Assembly: GCA_020073185.1 (NCBI GenBank)
Contig: JAIQFT010000005.1
Coordinates: 37,468-101,467, forward strand
DNA from: Terriglobia bacterium
GTDB lineage: Bacteria; Acidobacteriota; Terriglobia; Terriglobales; Acidobacteriaceae
Length of the DNA stretch: 64,000 nt
Reading direction: 5' to 3'
Positions 8,747 to 16,642 of the stretch are shown one piece after another. The number at the start of each line of letters is the position of its first letter. Within the stretch, counting starts at the first letter, position 1. The notes under the pieces were generated by a model that saw nothing but the letters and a program-made list of their open reading frames with translations, made no database searches and had not been told where the DNA came from. Position numbers and translations under genes: made by a program.

Positions 8747-9462
8747 GGCGGTTGATCTGGCTGGCGCTGACGGCTGCGGCCTTTGCTCAAGGTGGGATGA
8801 TGCCTGGGCCGGGCACGCCACATTCGGCAGGAGCCACGGCCACAATCACCTGGTCGTCAACCCAGACAACTTCCTGCTATCCGGCAACCTCCTGCGCTTT
8901 TCCGGGAAACGTGACCGCCGGCAATCTGATCGGGGTCTTTGCGGGATGGAATGACAGCACTTCCAACCCGACCGCCGCCATCACCGCGAGCCGTTGTGCC
9001 AGCGGTTCCATGACACAGGTCGGCGCCGTACTGAATACGCCCGCCGGCTCGATCAAGGGATTCTACTGCGTGGTTACGGGAACGGGCGCGGCGACGGTGA
9101 CGCTGACCAGTTGCGGTTCTGACTGCGGGCTCACAACGTTCGAGGTTACGTCCTCGACAGGATTCGTGGGAACGGTTGACGGAGTGGGGACGCACACACC
9201 GGCAGTTGCCGAAACCACCGTCACGACGAGCACCTTCAACACCACGCACGTGACCGCGATTGTGGCCTTTGTGCTGAATGAAAATGCCGATCCGACGTGG
9301 ACACAGGGCACGGGCTTCACGCTGAGCACCTACCAGCACAGCCACGTGGACGTGATCGAGTACCGGCTTAATGTCGCCGCCGGCACTGGATTAAGCGCCA
9401 GCTTCGGGCAGAGTAACGTGAGCACGAGCCTGGCCTACGCAGCCGCCTTTGGAGCGAACTGA
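8743..9462 (+). CDS. Secreted beta-rich protein of unknown function (239 aa)
   Basis: Begins with a short signal peptide (MRRLIWLALTAAAFAQ). The mature part is Thr/Ser/Gly-rich and beta-stranded, with several cysteines (SCYPATSC, SRCAS, FYCVV, TSCGSDCG) that could form disulfides after export. I do not recognise a family; a jelly-roll or Ig-like fold is a guess. Its start overlaps the stop of the 1707-aa gene (ATGA) and its stop overlaps the next start by one base, so the three genes are probably co-translated. It may be a partner of the tailspike-like protein. Confidence 0.75.
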   Translation: MRRLIWLALTAAAFAQGGMMPGPGTPHSAGATATITWSSTQTTSCYPATSCAFPGNVTAGNLIGVFAGWNDSTSNPTAAITASRCASGSMTQVGAVLNTPAGSIKGFYCVVTGTGAATVTLTSCGSDCGLTTFEVTSSTGFVGTVDGVGTHTPAVAETTVTTSTFNTTHVTAIVAFVLNENADPTWTQGTGFTLSTYQHSHVDVIEYRLNVAAGTGLSASFGQSNVSTSLAYAAAFGAN

Positions 9463-10466
9463 TGCGGAGACTGTCGGCAATTGCGCTTGCGCTGATGATG
9501 GCCCTGCCCGCGATGGCGCAGGTTACGTACTCCGCCACCGTTGCCAGCATGATCGGGCAGGTCTCGCAAACCGCGCTCACCAGCGACCTGAACGGGCTGA
9601 CCGGCGTGACGGCAATCACCGTCGGCGGCAGCAGCTACACCATCACCAGTCGCGCCACCGATTCCGGCACACCAATAACCAAGGCTACGCAGTGGATGTA
9701 CGAACGCTGTCAGGCTGCGGGGCTAACCGCCAGTTATCAGAACTGGAGTGACCGCGGCTACAGCAGCCGTAATGTGATCTGCACCAAGGCCGGCACTACC
9801 AAGGCGACCGAGATCATCACCCTGACGGCGCACATCGATGCCACGCCGCCGGGCGCCGACGATAACGCTTCCGGCAGCGTACTGGTCATCAATCTGGCCG
9901 AGATCATGGCGTCGCACACCTTCGAGCGCACCCTCCGATACATCCTGGTCACCGGCGAAGAGCAGGCCGAACTCGGTTCCACCGCCTACGTCGCCAGCCT
10001 CGGCTCCGACAACATTTACGCGGACATCAATTTCGATGTGGTCGCCTACGATGCCAACGCCGACAATAAGTTCAGCGTCATCACCGGGGGCGGGCTCAGC
10101 GAGCACACGGGAACGGCAACGGAAATTGCCATTGCGACCTTGGTGGGCAACGTGGTTTCGACCTACAGTCTCGGGTTGACCGAGGTTTCCGGCGACATCA
10201 TGGTCACGCCCGGTGCGCTCGATACTTGGCCCTTCTGGAATGCCGGCAAGACGGCGGTGAGCTTCCTTGAGGACGTGAATGAATTGTCACCGTACATGAA
10301 CGGCAGCGGCGATTCGGTTTCCACGCTCAACCTGCCTTACTACACCAAGGTCGTGAAAACCGCGCTGGGTACGGCGGCGCATCTGGCCCTGCCCGCCGAT
10401 GCCGCCACGAACCGCAACACGATCAGCGGCTCAGTAAGGATAGGTGGTGGGGTCACGATGCAATGA
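9462..10466 (+). CDS. Secreted M28-like aminopeptidase homologue (334 aa)
   Basis: Signal peptide at residues 1-19 (LALMMALPAMAQ). The M28 zinc-peptidase pattern is visible: HID (His124, Asp126), ADDNASG (Asp133/134), TGEEQAELGS (Glu166/167) and INFDVVAYD (about 190-197). The last zinc-ligand His is not evident: the equivalent stretch reads SPYMNGSGDS, where typical M28 enzymes have YxH. Activity may be lost or altered. A secreted peptidase in a phage operon might process surface proteins or be lysogenic cargo. It is coupled to the preceding gene (TGATG). Confidence 0.78.
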   Translation: MRRLSAIALALMMALPAMAQVTYSATVASMIGQVSQTALTSDLNGLTGVTAITVGGSSYTITSRATDSGTPITKATQWMYERCQAAGLTASYQNWSDRGYSSRNVICTKAGTTKATEIITLTAHIDATPPGADDNASGSVLVINLAEIMASHTFERTLRYILVTGEEQAELGSTAYVASLGSDNIYADINFDVVAYDANADNKFSVITGGGLSEHTGTATEIAIATLVGNVVSTYSLGLTEVSGDIMVTPGALDTWPFWNAGKTAVSFLEDVNELSPYMNGSGDSVSTLNLPYYTKVVKTALGTAAHLALPADAATNRNTISGSVRIGGGVTMQ

Positions 10467-10497
10467 CCGGCCTAGCCTGTAGAGGGGAGTGGCGCCA

Positions 10498-10530
10498 TGA
10501 GCAGGCGTGTCAATCCATTTTGGCGCTAAG
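10498..10530 (+). CDS. Ten-residue minigene upstream of the terminase
   Basis: A GAGGGGAG SD precedes an ATG that opens a 10-codon frame (MSRRVNPFWR, stop TAA). It lies in the 70-bp gap before the terminase start. It could be a leader peptide that tunes terminase translation, or a remnant of a lost gene. Support is only the SD and position. Confidence 0.25.
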
Positions 10531-10539
10531 GAAGCAATT

Positions 10540-12099
10540 ATGTTCACGTTCTCCGGCCTGCTCAAGATTCGCGACAAGCACGGAAACCTGGAGCCGCTCG
10601 TGCCCAATCGCGCCCAGGCCGAGTTTGCAAGCCGGGCCACCGGTCGCGACATCGTGCTCAAGGCGCGACAGCTCGGGATCACCACCTGGGTCGCGGCGCG
10701 GTTTTTTGTCTCGACCGTCACCCGGCCCGGGACGCTGAGCGTGCAGGTGGCGCACGACCAGCGCTCCGCCGAAGAAATCTTCCGTATCGTGCACCGCTTC
10801 CTGGATAACCTACCGGAGCGGTTGCTTGGGAGCCTGCTGGTCACCTCGCGCGCCAACGTCAGCCAATTGGTCTTTCCGCGTCTCGACAGTGAGTACCGCG
10901 TGGAGACCGCCGCTGACCCCAACGCCGGCCGTGGGCTCACGATCAACAACTTGCATTGCTCGGAGGTGGCCCGCTGGCCGCGCGATTCCGCCGCCACCCT
11001 GGCCTCACTGCGCGCCGCCGTCCCACCCGGCGGAATGATCGTGCTCGAGTCCACGCCCAACGGCGCCGGTGGCTGCTTCTACGACGAGTGGCAGCAAGCC
11101 GAGCGCACCGGCTACCGCCGGCACTTCTTTCCCTGGTGGTACGCGGAGGAATACGCCATTGATCGTGTGGCACAGGCGCCCTCGTGTGTACAGGGTTCTA
11201 CCGAGAACCCGCTAGCCGCTGACGATTTCACGGTTGAAGAACTGGACCTAATCGCCAAGCACCGCCTGACAGCGGAACAGATCGCCTACCGCCGCGATGT
11301 CCGCGCCACCTTCCGGGGCTTGGCGCGCCAGGAGTTCGCCGAAGACCCGGTCTCCTGCTTCATCGCCTCCGGGGAGTGCGTCTTCGACCTCGACATCGTC
11401 CAGCGCCGCCTCGCCGAATGCGGCGGTGATGGTGTGGCACAGGTCTCTGACCTATGTTCTCGGGGGTCCGAGAGCAGCGCCACGCCCGTGGTCCGACCGA
11501 TCGAGGTTCGCGACAACGGCCGCCTGCTGATCTTCTGGCCGCCGCGTCCCGGCGCCTCGTACATTATCGGCGTGGATCCCGCCGGCGGCGGCTGCGCCGG
11601 CGACTACGCCTGCGCGCAGGTCGTTGATCGCCTCACGGGACTGCAATGCGCCGAACTGCAGGACCACGTGCCGCCTCGCGAGCTGGCCGCGCGCGTCGCC
11701 GCGCTCGGCCGGGAATACAACGACGCGCTCATTGCGGTCGAGCGCAACAACCACGGCCACGCCGTGCTCGCGCACCTCGACGCCAGCGAGCACTACGACG
11801 GCTCGAAAATTTACGAGCAGCACCGGCAACCCGGGTGGTTGACCTCTTCGATCAGCCGTCCGCGCATGATCGAACAGTTCGCCGCGCTGCTATCGCGTCA
11901 CCCGGACCTGTTTAGCAGTCCGCGCCTGCTCAGCGAGTGCCGGACATTTGTTCGTCACGAGGACGGCGCCGCCGGTGCGGCCAATGGCACGCACGATGAC
12001 TCTGTCATGGCCATGGCCATCGCCGAGGCGGTCCGCTTCGAACAGGCCGGCCGCCCGCAGTTTCGCGAGGAATTGGAATTCGCCAGCCTGGCGAGATGA
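10540..12099 (+). CDS. Phage terminase large subunit (519 aa)
   Basis: DNA-packaging ATPase and nuclease. The degenerate P-loop LKARQLGITTW (about 40-50) is typical of terminases and is followed by an ATPase core. The C-terminal RNase H-like nuclease has GVDPAGGG (Asp about 345), AVERNNHG (Glu about 402) and HDDSV (Asp about 485). The start at 10540 is preceded by AAGGAAG. Two non-conserved stretches coincide with copies of a dispersed repeat that begins GTGTGGCACAGG at 11165 and 11432, inserted without breaking the frame. No small terminase gene was identified; the small genes upstream are candidates. Confidence 0.9.
   Translation: MFTFSGLLKIRDKHGNLEPLVPNRAQAEFASRATGRDIVLKARQLGITTWVAARFFVSTVTRPGTLSVQVAHDQRSAEEIFRIVHRFLDNLPERLLGSLLVTSRANVSQLVFPRLDSEYRVETAADPNAGRGLTINNLHCSEVARWPRDSAATLASLRAAVPPGGMIVLESTPNGAGGCFYDEWQQAERTGYRRHFFPWWYAEEYAIDRVAQAPSCVQGSTENPLAADDFTVEELDLIAKHRLTAEQIAYRRDVRATFRGLARQEFAEDPVSCFIASGECVFDLDIVQRRLAECGGDGVAQVSDLCSRGSESSATPVVRPIEVRDNGRLLIFWPPRPGASYIIGVDPAGGGCAGDYACAQVVDRLTGLQCAELQDHVPPRELAARVAALGREYNDALIAVERNNHGHAVLAHLDASEHYDGSKIYEQHRQPGWLTSSISRPRMIEQFAALLSRHPDLFSSPRLLSECRTFVRHEDGAAGAANGTHDDSVMAMAIAEAVRFEQAGRPQFREELEFASLAR
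11165..11226 (+). repeat. GTGTGGC-family dispersed repeat, first terminase copy
   Basis: Starts GTGTGGCACAGG and is followed by a short hairpin (GGTTCT/AGAACC). It encodes a Ser/Thr/Ala-rich loop between terminase regions. Relatives of the head sequence lie at 11432, 18641, 29140 and, inverted, 51191. Confidence 0.5.
11432..11485 (+). repeat. GTGTGGC-family dispersed repeat, second terminase copy
   Basis: GTGTGGCACAGG again, then TCTCTGACCTATG, close to the consensus of the family (GCGGG, TC.GACCCGC). It is in frame between the ATPase and nuclease halves of the terminase. Confidence 0.55.
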
Positions 12100-12161
12100 G
12101 TACCCAGCTATCGAGTATCGGGCCTTTCCCCCACCCCCTCGGTGCTCGGTAGTGGGTACTC
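12098..12161. repeat. Hairpin-forming inverted repeat after the terminase
   Basis: GAGTACCCA (12098-12106) pairs perfectly with TGGGTACTC (12153-12161). It begins in the terminase stop codon and separates the terminase from the HipA-like kinase gene. Confidence 0.6.
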
Positions 12162-12258
12162 GGCGCTCAAGCGGCAATCGGCCATCCACGGTCGGAAATG
12201 GTTTCGGGTTCCATCACGGAAATGGGTTGGCCTACAGGCGTACAATTCGGCGTTCTCC

Positions 12259-13083
12259 ATGGCCCTTTTCGCGGTACAACACGTGCGAAGGATGCGTGGC
12301 GGCGCGCAGGCGCACCTGATGCGCGCCAGCGACAGCAACTTCTACGTGGTGAAGTTTCAGAATAACCCGCAGCACAGGCGCGTGCTGGCCAACGACTTCA
12401 TCGTCAGCCGCCTGGCCGAGCGCGTCGGCCTGCCGGTGCCGCAAACGGAGGTGATCGAGGTCGAAGACTGGCTGGTCAAGCACACGCCGGAGCTGACGAT
12501 TCAACTGGCGCGCCAGACTATCCCGTGCCAGCCGGGACTGCAGTTCGGATCGCGCTTCGTGGTGGATCCGGCGGAAGGCCAGGTGTTCGATTATTTGCCG
12601 GAGGGGTCGCTGGCGCAGGTGAAAAACCTGACTGCCTTCGCCGGCATGCTTGCGCTCGACAAGTGGACTTGCAACGCCAACGGCCGCCAGGCGGCGTTCT
12701 GGAGAAAAATGCGCGAGCGCAAGTATCACGCAACGTTTATTGACCAGGGCTACTGCTTTAACGCCGGTGAGTGGACGTTTCCAGACGCTCCCTTGCGCGG
12801 CGTGTATCTTCGCAACGAAGTTTACGAATGGGTGCGCGGCTGGGATTCGTTCGAGCCCTGGCTGTCGCGCCTGGAGCAACTCAACGCGCAACAGATCTGG
12901 CAATGCGCCGAGGCCGTGCCGCCGGAGTGGTACGGCAGCGACTTCGAGGCTTTGGAGCGCCTAATCGAATCGCTCGTCATGCGCCGCGCGCGTGTGCGGG
13001 CGCTGATTACGGAGTTTCGCCACTCCTCCCGCCAGCCGTTCCCGCACTGGACGGCGGCAGAAGTGGTGATCGGACATGCCTAG
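12259..13083 (+). CDS. HipA-like kinase (HipA_2 type), 274 aa
   Basis: Resembles the short HipA-family kinases rather than the two-domain E. coli HipA. Visible elements are NFYVVKF with the ATP-binding Lys32, a helix with ANDFIVSRLAERVGLPVP, LALDKWTCNANGRQ (catalytic Asp134, Asn139/141) and ATFIDQGYCF (DFG-like Asp162). These suggest an active kinase. The next gene is DUF3037, the usual neighbour of this family as I recall. The target is unknown. The pair interrupts the terminase-portal order, as inserted cargo would. The start at 12259 is chosen over upstream ATGs because homology begins there; no strong SD is visible. Confidence 0.78.
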   Translation: MALFAVQHVRRMRGGAQAHLMRASDSNFYVVKFQNNPQHRRVLANDFIVSRLAERVGLPVPQTEVIEVEDWLVKHTPELTIQLARQTIPCQPGLQFGSRFVVDPAEGQVFDYLPEGSLAQVKNLTAFAGMLALDKWTCNANGRQAAFWRKMRERKYHATFIDQGYCFNAGEWTFPDAPLRGVYLRNEVYEWVRGWDSFEPWLSRLEQLNAQQIWQCAEAVPPEWYGSDFEALERLIESLVMRRARVRALITEFRHSSRQPFPHWTAAEVVIGHA

Positions 13084-13084
13084 C

Positions 13085-13115
13085 TGAAAGCTGAGCTGAT
13101 GGCTGATAGCTTGAA
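13085..13115. repeat. AGCTGA-type word repeat
   Basis: Imperfect tandem AGCTGA/GGCTGATAGC words span the kinase-DUF3037 junction. A similar string lies at 52355-52383 before glyA. Confidence 0.45.
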
Positions 13116-13899
13116 ACAATGCGAGTTCATGCTCATCCGCTACGTTCCCGATGCGGTCAAGGATGAATTCGTCAATATCGGCGTGCTGCTGCTCAGCGGC
13201 GACAGCGCTGATCTGCGCTTTACCCGCGACTGGCGCCGCGTCCGCTGCTTCGATCCAGCGGCCGATGTCGAAATGCTGGAAGCGCTCGAAGCCGACCTGC
13301 GCCGACAACTCACACAAGGTGTTGTCGACCGACAAACGCTCCTGACGAAGTTGCAGGACTACCTTTCGAACGGCCTGCAGTTCACCGCGCCCAAGGGCTG
13401 CCTGACCGCTGACCCGGCCCAGGAGTTGCAAGCGCTGGCGCAGATGTATCTGGAGCGGCGACGTGCCGGCGCCCGCGAGACCAGCGGTCGACAGATGATC
13501 TTCGGCCAAATGAAAGACGCCTTCGAGCAGGCTGGCGTCTGGGCACTGATGAAGAAGAAGATTGCGGCCGCGCAGTACACGCACAAAGGCGACCCGCTCA
13601 AGATCGACTGCGGCTATCGCCCCAACGGTGTCATCAAGATGTTCCACGCGGTCTCGCTCGACTCGGATGTGGACGCCGTCAAGGTGCTCGCGTTCACTTA
13701 TCCCGACATTCGCGACGGCATCGCGCGCGTGGAGAAAGCGAAATCCGAGCTGACGGCCATCATCGAACCCGACCTCGACCGCAGCGACGAAGCCATTCTG
13801 TTCGCATTGGCAACCCTGGAGCGCAGCGCGATCGCTGTGGCGACCACGAATGAGCTACCGCGCCTCGCCGAAGCGGCGCGACTTGACCTGCGAATCTAA
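13099..13899 (+). CDS. DUF3037 protein, partner of the HipA-like kinase (266 aa)
   Basis: The N-terminus KQCEFMLIRYVPDAVKDEFVNIGVLL is characteristic of DUF3037. The middle is helical and the C-terminal part contains a LDLRI end. It lies 15 bp after the kinase gene in the same direction. In this family pairing DUF3037 may be the substrate, regulator or antitoxin; that is inference. The first codons (MADSL) lie inside a low-complexity word repeat (13085-13115), so the true start could be the TTG at 13111 or the ATG at 13129. Confidence 0.75.
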   Translation: MADSLKQCEFMLIRYVPDAVKDEFVNIGVLLLSGDSADLRFTRDWRRVRCFDPAADVEMLEALEADLRRQLTQGVVDRQTLLTKLQDYLSNGLQFTAPKGCLTADPAQELQALAQMYLERRRAGARETSGRQMIFGQMKDAFEQAGVWALMKKKIAAAQYTHKGDPLKIDCGYRPNGVIKMFHAVSLDSDVDAVKVLAFTYPDIRDGIARVEKAKSELTAIIEPDLDRSDEAILFALATLERSAIAVATTNELPRLAEAARLDLRI

Positions 13900-13973
13900 G
13901 CGCATCTTAACTAGCCGAACCGACCGCCTCGCGTAGCCGGACTACCGACTACGGATTACGGACTGCCAAAACC

Positions 13974-15167
13974 ATGAACATTCGAGAATCGCTTCGCGGC
14001 CTCATGGGCCGCATCGCAGGAGTACGTGCGCCGGAAAAACGGCGCACGCAACCGTTGCCCTCGATCCTCTCCACTTACTCGCCGCGTACCGACGCCTTGC
14101 CGAAGCCGACGCCCGCCAACCTGCGTCGCTTCGCCGAGACGCCGGTCGCGCGCAAAGCGATCAACACCATCAAGGACCGCATCGCCGGCATGCGCTGGCG
14201 GGTGCAGGCGCGCAAGGGTCGCGCCGTCGAAGAACTGGCGCTCGGCGCCGAGCGCATCGCCGCCCTTGCCGACAACTTCGACTCGCCCAACTCCGACGAC
14301 AGCTTCCGTTCCTTCGCGGAACAGGTGCTCGAGGACGTTATCGTCGGCGGCTTCGGCGCCATCGAGTTGCAGGCCACCGGCGACGCCTCACAGCCGCTGG
14401 TGATGTGGCCGGTGGACGGCGCCAGCATCCGCATGAAAGCTGACTGGGACGGCCAGCCCACGTCACCGCGTTATGTTCAGGCCACCGGGCGCTACGGGCC
14501 GCAGGGGCAGATCGTGCTCAACGACGACGAGCTCTGCTACATCCGCCTCAACCCGCGCACGCACACGCCTTTTGGCCTGGGCCGGCTGGAGGTGGCGTTC
14601 GAAACCATCAACGAGTTCCTCAGCGCGCACCGTTACGCCGCGCGGCTGGCCTCGAATTCGGTGGTGCAGTACGCGCTCTGGCTGCAGGACCTGGGCCCAG
14701 CGCAGCACGAGCGCTTGATCCACTGGTGGCAGGACGAGATTGAGGGAACAGGTCGTGTGCCGATACTTTCGGTGGAATCCAAGCCTGAGGTACTGCGCTT
14801 CGGCCAGGGCAACGACAGCGACCTGCGGCTGGCCTGGCAGGAGTTCCTGCTGAGGGTCATCGCCGACGCCTTCGATCTGCCACCGTTCTTCCTCGGCGTG
14901 GAGCACGACGTAAACCGCTCCACCGCCGCCGAACTGAGCGACTTGGCCTTCCGCCAGGCAATCGTGCCCACGGCGCGCCTCTTTGCCGAGCACCTGACGC
15001 GCGATGCGCTCCACAAGAAACTCGGCTGGAGCGATCTGGAATTTGTCTTCACCGACGTGGACGCGAAGAACGAGCGCGACGAAGCCGAGATCCAGGAAAT
15101 CCTGCTGCGCTCCGGCGTGCTGACGGTGAACGAAGTGCGGCAAATGCGGGGATTGGCGCCGCTGTAG
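13974..15167 (+). CDS. HK97-type phage portal protein (397 aa)
   Basis: Dodecameric head-vertex protein through which DNA is packaged. Matches the HK97 portal family in length and wording: an N-terminal segment with RKAINTIKDRIAGMRWRV, a central FGLGRLEVAFETINEFLSAH, and a C-terminal DAFDLPPFFLGVEHDVNRST clip/stem. It ends with a helical tail that includes LTVNEVRQMRGLAPL. It follows the terminase in the usual order apart from the inserted kinase/DUF3037 pair. The spacer before it (13900-13973) is another low-complexity string. Confidence 0.88.
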   Translation: MNIRESLRGLMGRIAGVRAPEKRRTQPLPSILSTYSPRTDALPKPTPANLRRFAETPVARKAINTIKDRIAGMRWRVQARKGRAVEELALGAERIAALADNFDSPNSDDSFRSFAEQVLEDVIVGGFGAIELQATGDASQPLVMWPVDGASIRMKADWDGQPTSPRYVQATGRYGPQGQIVLNDDELCYIRLNPRTHTPFGLGRLEVAFETINEFLSAHRYAARLASNSVVQYALWLQDLGPAQHERLIHWWQDEIEGTGRVPILSVESKPEVLRFGQGNDSDLRLAWQEFLLRVIADAFDLPPFFLGVEHDVNRSTAAELSDLAFRQAIVPTARLFAEHLTRDALHKKLGWSDLEFVFTDVDAKNERDEAEIQEILLRSGVLTVNEVRQMRGLAPL

Positions 15168-15402
15168 CTAGAACAGAGCAGTGCGAGATTGGGAGAGTAC
15201 GGGCTACGCTTTGCAGAGCGCCCACGTCAGGTATCCCAGGGTTAGTAGTGCTATTGCGAAGAGGAGCACCGCCGTTACGCATGTAGCGAAGGTAAGTACC
15301 TTGATTTCGGGAGTCGGGTTGTTAACACCTCTGCGTCCGGTGTTCGTCCTTCGCCGTTCGCCATCGTCTCGAATTAGACCATTACCGCGTCCGAACAACA
15401 AC

Positions 15403-16002
15403 ATGAACATCGAACTGCAATCCATGGCCATTGACCTGCCGCCGATCGCGGCGCACCCGAACCGCGCGCCGTTTTGCGGCGTGCTCACCCTATTGGACAC
15501 ACCATCCGACCGTGCGCCTTCGGGCGCGCGCGGACATCGCGTGGTGCTCACCCATTCCGCCGCCGAGCAGGCGCTGCCCTCGCTGCTCGGCATGGGGCTG
15601 GATTACGCGCCCTCGCTCGACCGCCACGACACCCGCCACAAGGTGGGGATCATCACCGAGGCCAACATTGTTAGTGGCCAGTGTTCCGTGATCAGTGGTC
15701 AGCCAAAACCAAAGACTGGCAACTGGCCACCGACCACTGACCACTCTCGCATCGAAATTGCCGGCTACCTCTACGCCCGCGACTTCCCCGAGGTCATGCG
15801 TGAGCTGCGCCGGCAAACAATCGCGGGCGAGGGCGCCCGCGCCACCCAGAAACTCGGCATGTCCTACGAGATCACCGACGCGCGCATTGACGACCTCCGC
15901 GCCGCCATCTGGACGGTCAGCGAGTGTACCTTCACCGGCGCCGCCGTCCTCCGCCGCGACAAAGCGGCGTACCGCGACACGTGGATTGAACTCATCGGGT
16001 GA
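15403..16002 (+). CDS. Putative prohead maturation protease (199 aa)
   Basis: Called from position between portal and scaffold/capsid, plus features: SLLGMGLDYAPSLDRHDTRHKVGIITEA, IEIAGYLYARDFPEV and WTVSECTFTGAAVL, which resembles the beta-strand segments of phage capsid proteases. I cannot assign catalytic residues. About 26 residues in the middle are encoded by an inserted hairpin repeat (15673-15745). The ATG at 15403 is taken as the start. The frame is open from 15181, but the upstream part looks non-coding and no SD is clear. Confidence 0.55.
   Translation: MNIELQSMAIDLPPIAAHPNRAPFCGVLTLLDTPSDRAPSGARGHRVVLTHSAAEQALPSLLGMGLDYAPSLDRHDTRHKVGIITEANIVSGQCSVISGQPKPKTGNWPPTTDHSRIEIAGYLYARDFPEVMRELRRQTIAGEGARATQKLGMSYEITDARIDDLRAAIWTVSECTFTGAAVLRRDKAAYRDTWIELIG
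15673..15745. repeat. Nested inverted repeat inside the protease gene
   Basis: GTGGCCAGT pairs with ACTGGCCAC (15722-15730), and AGTGGTCAG (15694-15702) pairs with CTGACCACT (15737-15745). The insert is in frame and adds a low-complexity Ser/Gly/Pro/Thr loop. Confidence 0.65.
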
Positions 16003-16085
16003 TCCGGTGATCGGAAGAACATCCGCCACAGTTCAGATCGCCCGATCACCAGATCACCCGATCACCCGATTTCAACAGGAGAAAC

Positions 16086-16523
16086 ATGGACGAACTCAAC
16101 GAACAACTCACCACTGCCGCCACCCGGCTCGCCGCCGCCGCTGAAGCGCTGGAGAACGCCCTCACCCGCTTCGATGCGCAGCACCAGGAACTCAACGCCA
16201 AGGTGGAACGCATCGTCGCCGCTATTGACGACACCATCGCGGTGCGCATTGAACAAGCCCCCGGCGACCAGACCGATCCCGCCGAAGCCGCGGAACTGAA
16301 GTCCCGCGTCGCCGAACTGGAGCACGCCAACCAGGAGCTGAAAGCGCAGGCAGCGCGCCTGTTGCGCAAAACGCTTCCGCCGCTGGTCTCGGCGTTGCTC
16401 TCCAAGAACAACGCCGACGACTCGCTCGACTCCGCCGCGCTCGACAAGGCTCTGGGCTCTCTCTCGCTCGAACAGCGCATCGCCGTCAAGGCGGAAATGG
16501 CGCGTGCGGGGCTGCTGGAGTAA
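16086..16523 (+). CDS. Coiled-coil scaffold-like protein (145 aa)
   Basis: Almost entirely helical. An Ala/Glu-rich coiled coil spans residues about 1-60 and a second about 75-105, followed by a helical C-terminus with LSLEQRIAVKAEMARAGLL. Its position directly before the major capsid gene and its composition fit a capsid scaffold. CAGGAGAAAC precedes the ATG. The short spacer upstream (16003-16080) is a tandem GATCACC string. Confidence 0.65.
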   Translation: MDELNEQLTTAATRLAAAAEALENALTRFDAQHQELNAKVERIVAAIDDTIAVRIEQAPGDQTDPAEAAELKSRVAELEHANQELKAQAARLLRKTLPPLVSALLSKNNADDSLDSAALDKALGSLSLEQRIAVKAEMARAGLLE

Positions 16524-16551
16524 TCCCAGACCCGAGCTATCAAACCAGCAC

Positions 16552-16609
16552 CACAGAGGCACAGAGACACAGAGACCAAGAAGCCTCTGTGTTGCTCTGT
16601 GCCTCTGTG
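16552..16609. repeat. CAGAG-type dispersed hairpin between scaffold and capsid genes
   Basis: A perfect 15-bp inverted repeat (16552-16566 with 16595-16609) built from CACAGAGG words. Relatives are at 18319-18421, 29884-29954 and 61662-61722. In RNA it would form a stable stem just before the capsid gene SD. Confidence 0.75.
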
Positions 16610-16642
16610 TCTCTGGGGTGGATTTCACGAAACGGAGAAAAA

